Below are positions 52,060-61,445 of a stretch of 64,000 bases of DNA, piece by piece. Below the pieces are notes generated by a model that was not told the DNA's origin, searched no databases, and saw only the letters and a program-made list of their open reading frames with translations. The stretch spans positions 2,070-66,069 of the forward strand of contig JAFDVW010000028.1 in assembly GCA_018268755.1 (NCBI GenBank), read 5' to 3'. Numbering within the stretch: position 1 is the first letter of the stretch; each line of letters starts with the position of its first letter. The translations under genes and the position numbers were made by a program. Origin of the DNA: Acidobacteriota bacterium (GTDB lineage: Bacteria > Acidobacteriota > Terriglobia > Terriglobales > Acidobacteriaceae).

Positions 52060-52563
52060 TTAGTGCTGGTTGGGTGGGGCCGCGGCATCCGGGGTGTCCG
52101 CGTCTTTGGGAAACGATTTGAACTCTACTTCGCGCGTCTTGGTGGTTTCCTTTTTGTCCGCGCCGGTGGTGGATTGGGTGAGCGTGCCCTTCAGCAGGTA
52201 GTAGGCCTCATCGGCAGGTGACTTGCCCTCTCCCCGCAAGAAGTTCCCCTTGAACTGATAAAAGACACCGTGCACGGTTTTGGTGGTGAAGGTCAGACTG
52301 TCTGCCTCAAGCTTACCTTCTTTGAAAAAATGATCGAGAAACACGCCGCGATCACTTTCCAGCTCGCCATAACGCGAAATGAATCCGGTGACGTTGCCGC
52401 CCTCTTCCACCGTGACTTGGACAAACTCGCCTTCCTGCAAAAAGCTGTACATGCCGGAGTAGTCGGGAGCGGCCGGCGCGGTTGGCGCAGGCGCAGGGTT
52501 CTGGGCCAGCGCCGAAAAGCACAGCAGGGCCGCCAGCGCGGCACAGGGCAAGGCGTATCGCAT
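52060..52563 (-). CDS. Secreted protein of unknown function, 167 residues
   Basis: The start at 52563 is chosen because it opens a clean signal peptide (MRYALPCAALAALLCFSALA, cleavage likely after AQ). The mature part is a Pro/Ala-rich segment (about 20-40) and a beta-rich domain (YSFLQEGEFVQVTVEEGGNV, GVFLDHFFKEGKLEADSLTF, FKGNFLRGEGKSPADEAYYL). It ends in a charged stretch. I do not recognise it. It may be a small beta-barrel or lipocalin-like domain. It diverges from the TonB-like gene by 92 bases, so the two may share control. Confidence 0.7.
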   Translation of the reverse strand: MRYALPCAALAALLCFSALAQNPAPAPTAPAAPDYSGMYSFLQEGEFVQVTVEEGGNVTGFISRYGELESDRGVFLDHFFKEGKLEADSLTFTTKTVHGVFYQFKGNFLRGEGKSPADEAYYLLKGTLTQSTTGADKKETTKTREVEFKSFPKDADTPDAAAPPNQH

Positions 52564-52655
52564 TTCCGTATTAGAGCATGGAAGGGCATCCCCGCAAACT
52601 CCACCCCGCATTCCTGCATCTATAATGGAACGATTCGCTGGCTGTGGAACTCCGC

Positions 52656-54434
52656 ATGACCCAAGGCCCTGAGCTTCTGGAAGCCAACCCGTCACCTGTG
52701 GTGGACGCGCCTCGCCTCCTGATTCCTCAGGAAGCATGGCTAGGGGTGTTTTTCCGGAATCTGCGCGATCTCCTGTGGCCGCCACGCCAGCCCGCCATCT
52801 ACCTGACTTCGGCTCCCGGCGAGTTCTGGCCGGATGTCTTTGTGCGCCGCCCCCTGCCCTGGGGACGCTTCGCCACTTCCCTGGTGTTGCACGCCGGCGC
52901 GCTGGCCGCTTTGCTCATCGCGGCCCGCTTATGGCCCCAAAGCCCGCGCGTGATCTCGCCCCGCCCCTTCACCTCGGCCGACGTCATTTACTACAGCCCG
53001 GAAGAGTACTTGCCGCCCCTCAACAGCGGCCACCCCAAACTTTCCACGCCGCAAAAGGGACAGCCGGCGCACGCCCCGCAACCCATTCTTTCTGTGCCGC
53101 CCGAGGCGGACAACTCCACCCAGACCATCGTGGTGCCGCCGGACGTGAAACTGCACAAGGACGTGCCCCTGCCCAATATCGTCGCCTGGACTGACAAGCC
53201 AACTACGGTGGCCGTCCCCATGGCGGCGACCACGCGTTCGACTTCCGATTTCAAGGCCCCGGCCCTCAATCCATCGGTAGTAGCCCCGGCCCCGCAAGTG
53301 GAACGGACGTTGCGGCAAGCGCCCAGCCTGACCCAGTCGGTGATCGCGCCTCCGCCGGACGCAAACGTAGCCTCTTCGCGACGGGCGATCAGTGCGCCGC
53401 AAGCGGCGGTCGTAGCGCCTCCGCCTTCCGTGGACGTGTCGTCCACCCGCAAAATTGGAGACCTCAATATCGGCCACACCCAAGTCGTAGCCCCCGCCCC
53501 GCAATTGCCGGTCGCGGAGCAACGCACAGTTCGTAGCAGCGCGGGCGCAGCCGGTGGTTTGGCCAACAGCATGGCCTCGGCCGTGCCTCCGCCGCCTTCG
53601 GTGCAGGGTTCCAACGGCCAGGGCGCAAGCGGGCGCATGATTGCCCTGGGCATCCATCCCGTGGCTCCCAGCGGGCCGGTCGAAGTCCCCGCGGGCAATC
53701 GTCGCGGAACCTTCGCCGCGAATCCGCAGGGCAAACCCGGCGCGCCGGGAACACCGGATATCCCTGGAACCGGCAACCTCGCCACCTCGGGCAGTGATGG
53801 CAAGGGGAGCGGAGCGGGTGGAAGCAATGGGAAATCCGCCGCAGGAGTCCCGCCGGGAATTTCCGTGGGCGCCGGCCCGGAGAACACACGGCCCTCCACC
53901 ATGGCGGGAGATGGGCAACCCGGCCATGCCGCAAGCCCGGCCGTCATGGCGAAGGTCACGCCGCCCCGGGTGACCAGCACGCCTCCGGCACGGACCATGG
54001 GCAATGAAAATGCCACAGAGCTGGAAAAGAAAGTTTTCGGGGACAAGAAGTTTTATTCTCTGACCACCAACCTGCCTAACCTAAGCTCCGCCGGGGGAAG
54101 CTGGGTCATCCGCTTTGCCGAGCTCAAGGACAGCGGAGGCCAGGGCGACTTGACCGCTCCGGTAGTGGTCAAGAAGATTGATCCTGCCTATCCCATTGAT
54201 CTGATGCAGCACAACGTGCAGGGCACGGTGGCGCTGTATGCGGTGATTCATGCCGATGGCTCGGTGAGCGATGTGCGCGTTTTGCGCAGCGTAGATGAGC
54301 GTCTCGACGCTTACGCCAGCGCCGCTCTGGTGCGCTGGCACTTCCAGCCCGCCACCAAAAACGGCGCGCCGGTGGACCTGGAAGCGATGTTTATGATCCC
54401 CTTCAAGCCCAGCCGGTTCAAATCCAGCTTTTAA
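52656..54434 (+). CDS. TonB-family energy transducer, unusually long
   Basis: The 592-residue protein has a cytoplasmic N-terminal region of about 80 residues, one membrane helix (FATSLVLHAGALAALLIAA, about 72-90), a long Pro/Ser/Ala-rich periplasmic spacer with recurrent VVAPAPQ and VIAPPP phrases (about 200-320), Gly-rich linkers, and a C-terminal TonB domain (PAYPIDLMQHNVQGTVALYA, RSVDERLDAYASAALVRWHF). It would transfer proton motive force to outer-membrane receptors. No ExbB/ExbD lie here. It is convergent with the amidohydrolase gene (three bases). Confidence 0.85.
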   Translation: MTQGPELLEANPSPVVDAPRLLIPQEAWLGVFFRNLRDLLWPPRQPAIYLTSAPGEFWPDVFVRRPLPWGRFATSLVLHAGALAALLIAARLWPQSPRVISPRPFTSADVIYYSPEEYLPPLNSGHPKLSTPQKGQPAHAPQPILSVPPEADNSTQTIVVPPDVKLHKDVPLPNIVAWTDKPTTVAVPMAATTRSTSDFKAPALNPSVVAPAPQVERTLRQAPSLTQSVIAPPPDANVASSRRAISAPQAAVVAPPPSVDVSSTRKIGDLNIGHTQVVAPAPQLPVAEQRTVRSSAGAAGGLANSMASAVPPPPSVQGSNGQGASGRMIALGIHPVAPSGPVEVPAGNRRGTFAANPQGKPGAPGTPDIPGTGNLATSGSDGKGSGAGGSNGKSAAGVPPGISVGAGPENTRPSTMAGDGQPGHAASPAVMAKVTPPRVTSTPPARTMGNENATELEKKVFGDKKFYSLTTNLPNLSSAGGSWVIRFAELKDSGGQGDLTAPVVVKKIDPAYPIDLMQHNVQGTVALYAVIHADGSVSDVRVLRSVDERLDAYASAALVRWHFQPATKNGAPVDLEAMFMIPFKPSRFKSSF

Positions 54435-54436
54435 GT

Positions 54437-56155
54437 TTATTTGTTCTGGTAAACCGTCTTGCCGCCGACCACCGTGCGCAGGACTTTGGTCCCCAGAATT
54501 TTTGCCGGAAGCACCACGGTCGGGTCTCGGTCCAGCACCACGAAGTCCGCCAGCTGGCCAGGCGCCAGCAGGCCTTTGTCCTTCTCTGTAAATTCGGCGT
54601 AGGCCGAGCCGGTGGTGTAGGCGGCGAGGGCCTGGTCGATGGTCAGCTTCTGTTCCGGAAAATATTCTTTCTTGCCGTTTTCGCTCTTGCGCGTGACCGC
54701 GGCATACAGTCCGCGAAAGGGCGTCACCGGTTCCACTGGATAGTCGGTGCCGAAGGCCAGGGGCACATCGTTCTTCAGAAGCTCCGCCCAGGCATAGGAA
54801 TGTGCCGCGCGTTTCGGCCCCAGCCGGGCCAGAGCCCAGTTCATATCGGTCAGCAGATGGCTGGGTTGCATGGAGGCCACCACATGCAGCTGCTTGAAGC
54901 GGGCTAGCTGGGCGGGAGAAGTCACCTGGGCATGCTCAATGCGCAGGCGGAAGTTGTCGCTGCCGTCGGGGGCCTTCACCTGCCTGGCGCTCGCTTCTTT
55001 CTCGCCTTCGGCGAAAGCATCCAATGCCATCTGCACTCCGCCGTCGCCGATCGCGTGGAAGCCCAACTGGAACCCGGCAGCCATGCGCTCCCGCGCCATG
55101 GCATTCAGTTGCGCGGCTTCGTAGCGCGGCAGCCCTGAGTTTTTGGGATCATCGGCATAGGGCGCGAGCATGGCCGCTGTGTGCGAACCGAGGGAACCAT
55201 CCATGAAACCTTTGAGCTGCGTAGTGTGCAGCATAAGGTCGGCAGCCGGATGCGCCGCACGATGGGCCTGCAAATTTTCCAGGTTGTCGCCAAATGCCAG
55301 CCACTCCGATATGCGCGCGGTAAGTTTGCCTTCCCGTTCCAGTTCCTCGTAAACCTGGAAGTCTTCCCAGCCGGAATTGTCCTGTGCGGAAGTGATGCCC
55401 CATTGCGCCAGATCCCGCAACGCGGCCTCAATGGCCTGCCGCCGCTTCTCAGGAGTGGGCGCGGGAATGACGCCGCTCACCAGGCCCATGGCGGTCTCGC
55501 GCAGAATGCCCGTGGGATCGCCGTTGGCATCGCGATCAATCCGCCCGCCGTCGGGGTCTTTCGTGGCCACCGTGATGCTGGCCAGCCGCAAGGCCTGCGT
55601 GTTGGCCACCGCAATGTGCCCGTCGACGCGGTACAGGAACACGGGATGGTCCCTGGTCACTTCATCTACGTCCCAGCGTCCGGGCGTCTCCTTGACCGGC
55701 CACAGGGTCTCATCCCAGCCGCCGCCCACGATCCACTCGCCGGGCGCGGCGCGCTCCACACCGGCGCGAATGCGCGCGCGGAATTCGCTGAGCGTACGCA
55801 CGCCGCTCAGGTCCACGCTCAACTTCTGAAACCCGGCATCGGCCAGATGGAGATGCGCATCATTGAAGCCCGGCATGACGAAACGGCCGCCCAGGTCAAC
55901 TACCTGTGTCTCCGGCCCCTTCAGGGCGAGGATCTCCTTCTCGCGCCCCACGGCCAGAATGCGGTCGCCGCGCACGGCCAGCGCTTCCGCACGCTTCACC
56001 ACCGAAAACGCCGCGCTGTCAGTGACTCCCGTGTAAATGTTGGCGTGAAGAAAGAGGATGTCCGCTTTGGGCTGGGGAGATCTGCTTTGCGCGGAGAGAA
56101 GAGTGACTGCAGCCAACAGCACAGCGGCTGCCCGGGCGGCAGTTGGAAAAATCAT
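54437..56155 (-). CDS. Secreted amidohydrolase, YtcJ-like
   Basis: The 572-residue protein has a signal peptide (AARAAAVLLAAVTLLSAQ) and the amidohydrolase fold of the YtcJ/NfdA type: VMPGFNDAHLHLAD near the start of the barrel, WIVGGGWDETLWP, FHAIGDGGVQMALDA, RIEHAQVT, and PLAFGTDYPVEPVTPFRGLY with the late Asp. Metal-binding His pair in AHLHL and the two later His are present. Substrate is an amide or ester, not known. Its start overlaps the stop of the M20 peptidase gene by four bases (ATGA), so the pair is co-translated. Confidence 0.9.
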   Translation of the reverse strand: MIFPTAARAAAVLLAAVTLLSAQSRSPQPKADILFLHANIYTGVTDSAAFSVVKRAEALAVRGDRILAVGREKEILALKGPETQVVDLGGRFVMPGFNDAHLHLADAGFQKLSVDLSGVRTLSEFRARIRAGVERAAPGEWIVGGGWDETLWPVKETPGRWDVDEVTRDHPVFLYRVDGHIAVANTQALRLASITVATKDPDGGRIDRDANGDPTGILRETAMGLVSGVIPAPTPEKRRQAIEAALRDLAQWGITSAQDNSGWEDFQVYEELEREGKLTARISEWLAFGDNLENLQAHRAAHPAADLMLHTTQLKGFMDGSLGSHTAAMLAPYADDPKNSGLPRYEAAQLNAMARERMAAGFQLGFHAIGDGGVQMALDAFAEGEKEASARQVKAPDGSDNFRLRIEHAQVTSPAQLARFKQLHVVASMQPSHLLTDMNWALARLGPKRAAHSYAWAELLKNDVPLAFGTDYPVEPVTPFRGLYAAVTRKSENGKKEYFPEQKLTIDQALAAYTTGSAYAEFTEKDKGLLAPGQLADFVVLDRDPTVVLPAKILGTKVLRTVVGGKTVYQNK

Positions 56156-57450
56156 TCACTGGCTCCTGAAAGCGCGAGCAGGGTCAACAGAATGCGCTTC
56201 AGCCCGAGCTCGCGTCCGTTGCCGTCGAACCACTCCTGCAAGGTGTGCGCCCCGCCTCCCGCCCCGCCCCCGCCGATGGCGATGGCTTCCCGCCCCAGAG
56301 ACAAAGGGATATTGGCGTCGGTCGAGGCCCGCTGCACCTGCGCGGCGTTTCCTAGCTGTGTATCGACGGCACGGATGACTTGTAGGATTCTCGCCTGCGG
56401 ATCCAGCTCCCCCGCCGGGCGATTGCCGATTGTTACGACTTCGTAACTAAGTCCCACCGGGCGGCGGGCCGGCGTAGTGCGTGCCTGAACCAGGCGGGTT
56501 TCTTCCCCGACGGCATGGTCAAGGGCTGCGCGCATGGCCTGTTCCAGACGTTCGATCTCCACCGGGGAGGTGGAACGGATGTCCACTCGCATGCTGGCCG
56601 ACTCCGGAATGGAATTCACCGAGGTGCCCCCGCGAATCACGCCAATATTAAAAGTGGTTTTCGGCGAGTTCGGCACCGGGGTCTGGCTGAACGTTTGGAT
56701 GGCCCGCCCCAGCACCACAATCGGGTTGGCGGTGCCGAAGTCGCTCCAGGAATGCCCTCCCGGGCCGCGCACGATCACTTCAAAGCGGCGGCTGCCCAGG
56801 GCCTCGGCCACAATCGTGTCCGCACCCGCGCCGTCCAGCACCAGGCTGTGCAGGATCAAGTCCTTGTAGCGCGACTGGGAAAAGATGTGCCGCATGCCGC
56901 GCAGGTCGCCTTCCCCCTCTTCGCCCACGTTGGCGATAAAAAGAACCGGCACGGGATGACGCAAGCGCACCGACTGCAGCAGGGCCGCAATCGCCAGCAA
57001 CGCGGTCAGACCGGCGCCATTGTCGGAAACCCCCGGCCCATACAGGCGGCTGCCTTGCTGCCGGATGTTCAGCGGCGTGCTGGGAGGAAATACCGTGTCC
57101 ATGTGCGCGCTGAGCGCAATGAAGCCGCGTCCATAGCCGGGATGCGTCCCGTACACATTGCCCACCTCATCGCGGTGCACGTCGTCCAGCCCCAGTTCGC
57201 GGAATTTCGCCTCCAGCCAGTTCCCCCGCTCTTGCTCATGAAACGGCGGGGCGGCCACCCCCGCCACTTCCATTTGCCATTGCAAAAATTGCGGTTCCTG
57301 CGAGCGCAGCCAGTTCAAAGCGGAGCGGACCTCGGGCCGCGCCACCAGGCGCGCCACCTCCTGTTGCACCGTAGGAAAATTTTCGGAAGATTCCGCGCCT
57401 GACATCAAAGGCATCCGCACCCGACCTGTATCCGCAAGAGTTCCAGTCAT
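56152..57450 (-). CDS. M20-family metallopeptidase
   Basis: The 432-residue protein has the two-zinc M20 site: ALSAHMDTVFP (first His and Asp), GVSDNGAGLTALL (bridging Asp), NVGEEGEGDL (catalytic Glu pair) and LDGAGAD (Asp), and a late His in GGGAHTLQEW. It lacks a signal peptide, so it acts inside the cell. The family cleaves dipeptides or amino-acyl groups. The start is uncertain among 57450, 57414 and 57405. It overlaps the amidohydrolase start by four bases, which suggests stepwise processing of one substrate. Confidence 0.87.
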   Translation of the reverse strand: MTGTLADTGRVRMPLMSGAESSENFPTVQQEVARLVARPEVRSALNWLRSQEPQFLQWQMEVAGVAAPPFHEQERGNWLEAKFRELGLDDVHRDEVGNVYGTHPGYGRGFIALSAHMDTVFPPSTPLNIRQQGSRLYGPGVSDNGAGLTALLAIAALLQSVRLRHPVPVLFIANVGEEGEGDLRGMRHIFSQSRYKDLILHSLVLDGAGADTIVAEALGSRRFEVIVRGPGGHSWSDFGTANPIVVLGRAIQTFSQTPVPNSPKTTFNIGVIRGGTSVNSIPESASMRVDIRSTSPVEIERLEQAMRAALDHAVGEETRLVQARTTPARRPVGLSYEVVTIGNRPAGELDPQARILQVIRAVDTQLGNAAQVQRASTDANIPLSLGREAIAIGGGGAGGGAHTLQEWFDGNGRELGLKRILLTLLALSGASE

Positions 57451-57716
57451 CTTACATCGTCCGCTGTCGAGACGGCTGTTACCAAGGAATGTCTGGACCT
57501 GTAGAAACGTTGAGGAGATTCGAAGTGCCCTGGGCAAGGCCCTCAGCGCGGAAAATGTAAAGAAAAGTTTTTCTGGCAACTCCAGCCCACTCGCCTCAAT
57601 CTAACGAATTGGCAGAACTGCAGCTCCCGCGTCCGGCTTTCTGAGCGGAGAGAGTTGGGCGCGGCGGGCCGCAGGATTCTGCCCCCTCAAAGGTCGGCGT
57701 CCATTACACTATTGTC

Positions 57717-58562
57717 ATGAGACCCTGGTTGCGCATCGGCTGCATGGTGGCGGTCCTTTTCCTGCTGGCTGGAGCTCAGCCCCTGCGTGCCGAAGAAGGC
57801 CCGCTCGACCCCTCCCAGCCCAAAGGGATTACTCCGGAAGAAATTATTAAGCGCTTTTCCGCCAAGGAAAAGGAATTCAAGCTGGCGCGCGACCAGTACA
57901 CCTATCGCCAGTCGGTCATTGTCCAGACCATTGACGGCAATACGCCCACCGGCGAATATCGCGAGATTTTCGACGTCGTGTTCGACGATCAGAGCAAGCG
58001 GCTGGAAAATGTGGTCTTCGCCCCGCAATCCACGCTGGAAAATGGCGGCATCTCCATGTCCCAGGAAGACCTGGAAGACATCCGGCATCGCCTGCCTTTC
58101 GTGCTGACCAGCGATGAGGTCCCCGAGTACAGCATCCTATACGTGGGCCAGCAGCAGCAGGACGAACTGCACTGCTACGTTTTTGATATTGCGCCCAAAG
58201 AAATCGTGGGCAAGAAGAGATACTTCCAGGGCCGCATCTGGGTGGACGACCATGACTTTCAGATCGTGAAGACCTTTGGCAAGACCGTCCCCGATATTCG
58301 CAAAAAGAAGGGACAGGAAAATCTCTTTCCCAAATTCACCACCTGGCGTGAGCAGATCGACGAGAAATACTGGTTCCCCACCTACACCCGGGCCGATGAC
58401 ATCCTGCACTTTGCCACGGGGGACGTTCACATTCGGGAGATCGTAAAGTACACCGACTACAAACGCTTCGGGTCGAACATCAAAATTACCTACGAAGGCC
58501 AGGAAGTGCAGAAGGGCGAAGAGAAACCCAGCCCGCCCCCTGCGGATAAACCGAAGAAATAG
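57717..58562 (+). CDS. Secreted protein of unknown function, possibly LolA-like fold
   Basis: The 281-residue product has a signal peptide (WLRIGCMVAVLFLLAGAQ, cleavage near LRAEE). The mature part begins KGITPEEIIKRFSAKEKEFK and has beta-rich stretches such as RYFQGRIWVDDHDFQIVKTF and KYWFPTYTRADDILHF. The C-terminal end is Pro/Lys-rich. The pattern of a long N-terminal helix and a late 'RIWVDDHDFQIV' strand resembles LolA-like outer-membrane lipoprotein-sorting proteins, but I am not sure. It converges on the TPR-GAF gene with 23 bases between stops. Confidence 0.7.
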   Translation: MRPWLRIGCMVAVLFLLAGAQPLRAEEGPLDPSQPKGITPEEIIKRFSAKEKEFKLARDQYTYRQSVIVQTIDGNTPTGEYREIFDVVFDDQSKRLENVVFAPQSTLENGGISMSQEDLEDIRHRLPFVLTSDEVPEYSILYVGQQQQDELHCYVFDIAPKEIVGKKRYFQGRIWVDDHDFQIVKTFGKTVPDIRKKKGQENLFPKFTTWREQIDEKYWFPTYTRADDILHFATGDVHIREIVKYTDYKRFGSNIKITYEGQEVQKGEEKPSPPPADKPKK

Positions 58563-58585
58563 TTTGTCAGGAAGCGGGGAACGAT

Positions 58586-61159
58586 TTAGGCAACGGCTGC
58601 CGTGGCGAAGGACGCCGCCAATCCGACAACTTTTCCTGGGCCCTGCGCCATCGCCATATCCAGCGCGCTTTCCGCGCGATTGATCACTTCCGTGACGATA
58701 TCCACTGGATCGAAGACCGGGCGCATGACCGCCTCCGCCATGCCCGTGGCAAAGGTCACCGGCACGTCTTTTTCCGGCAGGCGCATTTCGCTGACCAGTT
58801 TGCGCAGCTTCTCGACGGCAAAGTTCGCTTCTTTTTCCGCCGTCTCTCCCAGAATCAGCGCAATGGTCGTGGCCCCATAGCGAAACGCCAGATCATTCTG
58901 TCGAATGTTGGCGGAAAATAACTGGCCGATTTGTTCCATGACCCCCTCAAAGAGGGCGCCTTCCGTGTCCTTTCCCGTCGAGCGCTTGCCAAACTGCATC
59001 AGCACCACCGTAAGCGGGGTGCTCTGCTGCAAGGCGCGGCGGGTTTCGGCCATCAATAAGTCCAGATAGGAAGCACGCTTCAGCAGTCCGGAATTTTCGT
59101 CGGTGACCGATAAGTTCTTCACCAGACGGCGCAGCCCGGCATTGTTGAGCGCGATAACGACCTGCTCGGCCAGGGTCTTGAGCACCACGATATCGCTCGA
59201 GCGCCATACCCGCGAGCCATTGCTGACAAGCACTAATACGCCCATCTGTTCCTGCCCGTCGGTAAGCGGCAGGGCCAGCAGCGAACCCACGCCCAGCGGG
59301 GCCAACACCTCCCGCACCGGCTGCAGTTCCGCGGCGGCCACGGCGTCGCTCAGGACCAAAGATCCGCGGCTCACGGCCAGATCCTGGGCCAGAGAAACCA
59401 GCTTGCCCATGAAACCCGAATCGCCGGCGGCTACCCCTTCCGCGCAGAACTCCTTGACCGCGGTCGGTGGCAGGCCGGGTTTGCGTGTGGCCACCAGGCA
59501 GCGATGTAGCTTCCATTGACTTCCAATTTCGTTGGCCGCGGTGGTCATCACGGCGTCGGCATTCCCCTGCCGGTAGAGCTTGCGGGTGATTTCGGCCACG
59601 CGGGTAAGGCTGGTCACATCGGCCGCCTCGGAGACCGACGCGGGGGCGGGTTCGCGAGCCGGCTCCCCGGCTGTAGCAGCAGGAGCGGAAGACTTCGGCG
59701 CTGTCCCGCTGCTGGAGCGGGGATTCAGTCCCACCGCCAGATACAGCCGATGTAGATCTTCGTTGCGTTCCTCTTCCTTGGGAAAGAGTTCCTGGATTCG
59801 TTGCAGCCGCTCAATGGCCTTCGACCGCATGCCATACTGCACCAGAATTTCCGCCTGTAGCATCAGGTCCTGCAAAGCGGCCGCGCCCAGCACCGGCTCC
59901 TCCGCCTGGGCGGTCTTGGCGGTGGAGGTGCTGGCGCTGGTGAAGCGGGAGGCAATCACGCGATAGCGATTTTCATCGATCTTGCCGTGCAACGACTCCA
60001 GGCGTTTCTGGTGCCCCGTTTCATAAGGATCGACCTCCGCGGCGCGGTCCAGACACTCTGCCGCCTTGGCGAAGTTTCCCATGCCAAAGTGCAGATCGTA
60101 GAGTTTGAGCAGGGTCTGCGAGTAATCCGCCTCGCGATTCGAAGCGTTGAACAGCTCGCTCATGAACTCCAGCATCTCGGGCGACGCGCGATGGTTGGCC
60201 GCGATGTCCTGCATGAGCGCGGTAAAGGTGCGCCGTTCCCCCTTGCGCCGCTGATATTGTTCCAGCTTGCGCGCCAGAGCGACGGCCTCCGTGTCCTGCT
60301 GCCCATCCAGCAACAACCCGATCAGGTTGGTGATTTCATTGATGCGCGAAGGGTTCTGCTCGAAGATTTGCCAGAGCAAGGGCTCCGCTTCGGTCAAGCG
60401 GCGGGCCGAGATCAGGGCCTTGGCAAAGGTCTCGCGCAGCTCAGGAGATTTCGCGCCCGCTGTGACATGGGGCTCCAGCACAAAGATGGCCGCCCCCACC
60501 TGCTCCTGGGCCAGCAGACTGCGGGCATAGGCCAGCGCGATCTCGACGTCGCTGGGGTCCTCGCCGTAGGCGCGTTCATACCACGGCGCGGCATTGCCGG
60601 CATTGGCCTGGGTCAATTCCGCCAGTTGCAGGAAAGAAGTGGCCGCCGTCCGGCTGTCGCCAATTTCCGCCGCCAGTTCTCCCAGACGCAGCAAGTTCCG
60701 CTCATTCGGCTCCAGCCCCACGATCCGCCGCAGCACCATGAGCGAGTCGGTCTTGCGCGCCTGCCGGGTCAATTCCTCCAGCGCGTTTTCGTAGGTTTCG
60801 ACCGCCAGTTTGCGATTGGAATTTTCCAGCAGCTGCCCAAAGCGGGCCTTCTGCTCCCAGGTGGGATTTACAAACCGGGCCAGCTTCTTGTAGGTCAGGC
60901 TGGCGCGAGTGGCGTCTCCGCTTTCGATTTGCCGATCAAATAGTTCGCCCAGCAGCCGGACCGCATCGGTCGTGCGCTGCAACGACAAGCACAGGTCGGC
61001 CGCCATCTGCCGCACGGTATCGTTTTCCGGGTCGAAGACCAGGATCTGCAGGTAAACATCCAGCGCTTCCGCGGTCTTGCCCTTTTGTAGGAGCTTTTCC
61101 GCACGCTCGACATACTTGGCAATTTCGGCTCGGTCGGCGCGCTTTGTGGGTTCTGGCAT
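58586..61159 (-). CDS. TPR-GAF protein with a degenerate GGDEF domain
   Basis: The 857-residue cytoplasmic protein begins with about 460 residues of TPR-type helical repeats (YVERAEKLLQKGKTAEALDV, YLQILVFDPENDTVRQMAAD, and others). A linker and a GAF domain (about 510-690, LRRLVKNLSVT at the end) follow, and then a GGDEF-like domain. The GGDEF signature is lost: in its place stands RYGATTIALILGET, so diguanylate cyclase activity is not expected. It could bind c-di-GMP or another nucleotide. It may be a scaffold that reports a small-molecule signal through its TPR part. Confidence 0.85.
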   Translation of the reverse strand: MPEPTKRADRAEIAKYVERAEKLLQKGKTAEALDVYLQILVFDPENDTVRQMAADLCLSLQRTTDAVRLLGELFDRQIESGDATRASLTYKKLARFVNPTWEQKARFGQLLENSNRKLAVETYENALEELTRQARKTDSLMVLRRIVGLEPNERNLLRLGELAAEIGDSRTAATSFLQLAELTQANAGNAAPWYERAYGEDPSDVEIALAYARSLLAQEQVGAAIFVLEPHVTAGAKSPELRETFAKALISARRLTEAEPLLWQIFEQNPSRINEITNLIGLLLDGQQDTEAVALARKLEQYQRRKGERRTFTALMQDIAANHRASPEMLEFMSELFNASNREADYSQTLLKLYDLHFGMGNFAKAAECLDRAAEVDPYETGHQKRLESLHGKIDENRYRVIASRFTSASTSTAKTAQAEEPVLGAAALQDLMLQAEILVQYGMRSKAIERLQRIQELFPKEEERNEDLHRLYLAVGLNPRSSSGTAPKSSAPAATAGEPAREPAPASVSEAADVTSLTRVAEITRKLYRQGNADAVMTTAANEIGSQWKLHRCLVATRKPGLPPTAVKEFCAEGVAAGDSGFMGKLVSLAQDLAVSRGSLVLSDAVAAAELQPVREVLAPLGVGSLLALPLTDGQEQMGVLVLVSNGSRVWRSSDIVVLKTLAEQVVIALNNAGLRRLVKNLSVTDENSGLLKRASYLDLLMAETRRALQQSTPLTVVLMQFGKRSTGKDTEGALFEGVMEQIGQLFSANIRQNDLAFRYGATTIALILGETAEKEANFAVEKLRKLVSEMRLPEKDVPVTFATGMAEAVMRPVFDPVDIVTEVINRAESALDMAMAQGPGKVVGLAASFATAAVA

Positions 61160-61445
61160 GAGATCTACACACGTGGGCGGAGTGACCCAAACAGGATTTT
61201 AGGAGGCGCCTTCGCCCACAGCAACGCGGGAGGCCAGCCCCCTGGTTACGAAGGTCATCCACCGCCTCCGAAATTGCTGACAATAAGCAACTTGCCAAGA
61301 CTGACATTACGTCCGTAAGGCCCCTTCCCGCTTTTTTGCTGCCTCCTCCCCGGGCTTTGGCTAGGCTCGGCCCAGCAGCGCTCCGTAGAGTCCTGCGGCG
61401 CTGCGTGGAACTGTGCCTGCCTTCGTCATCTTTCGGAGCTGGACC

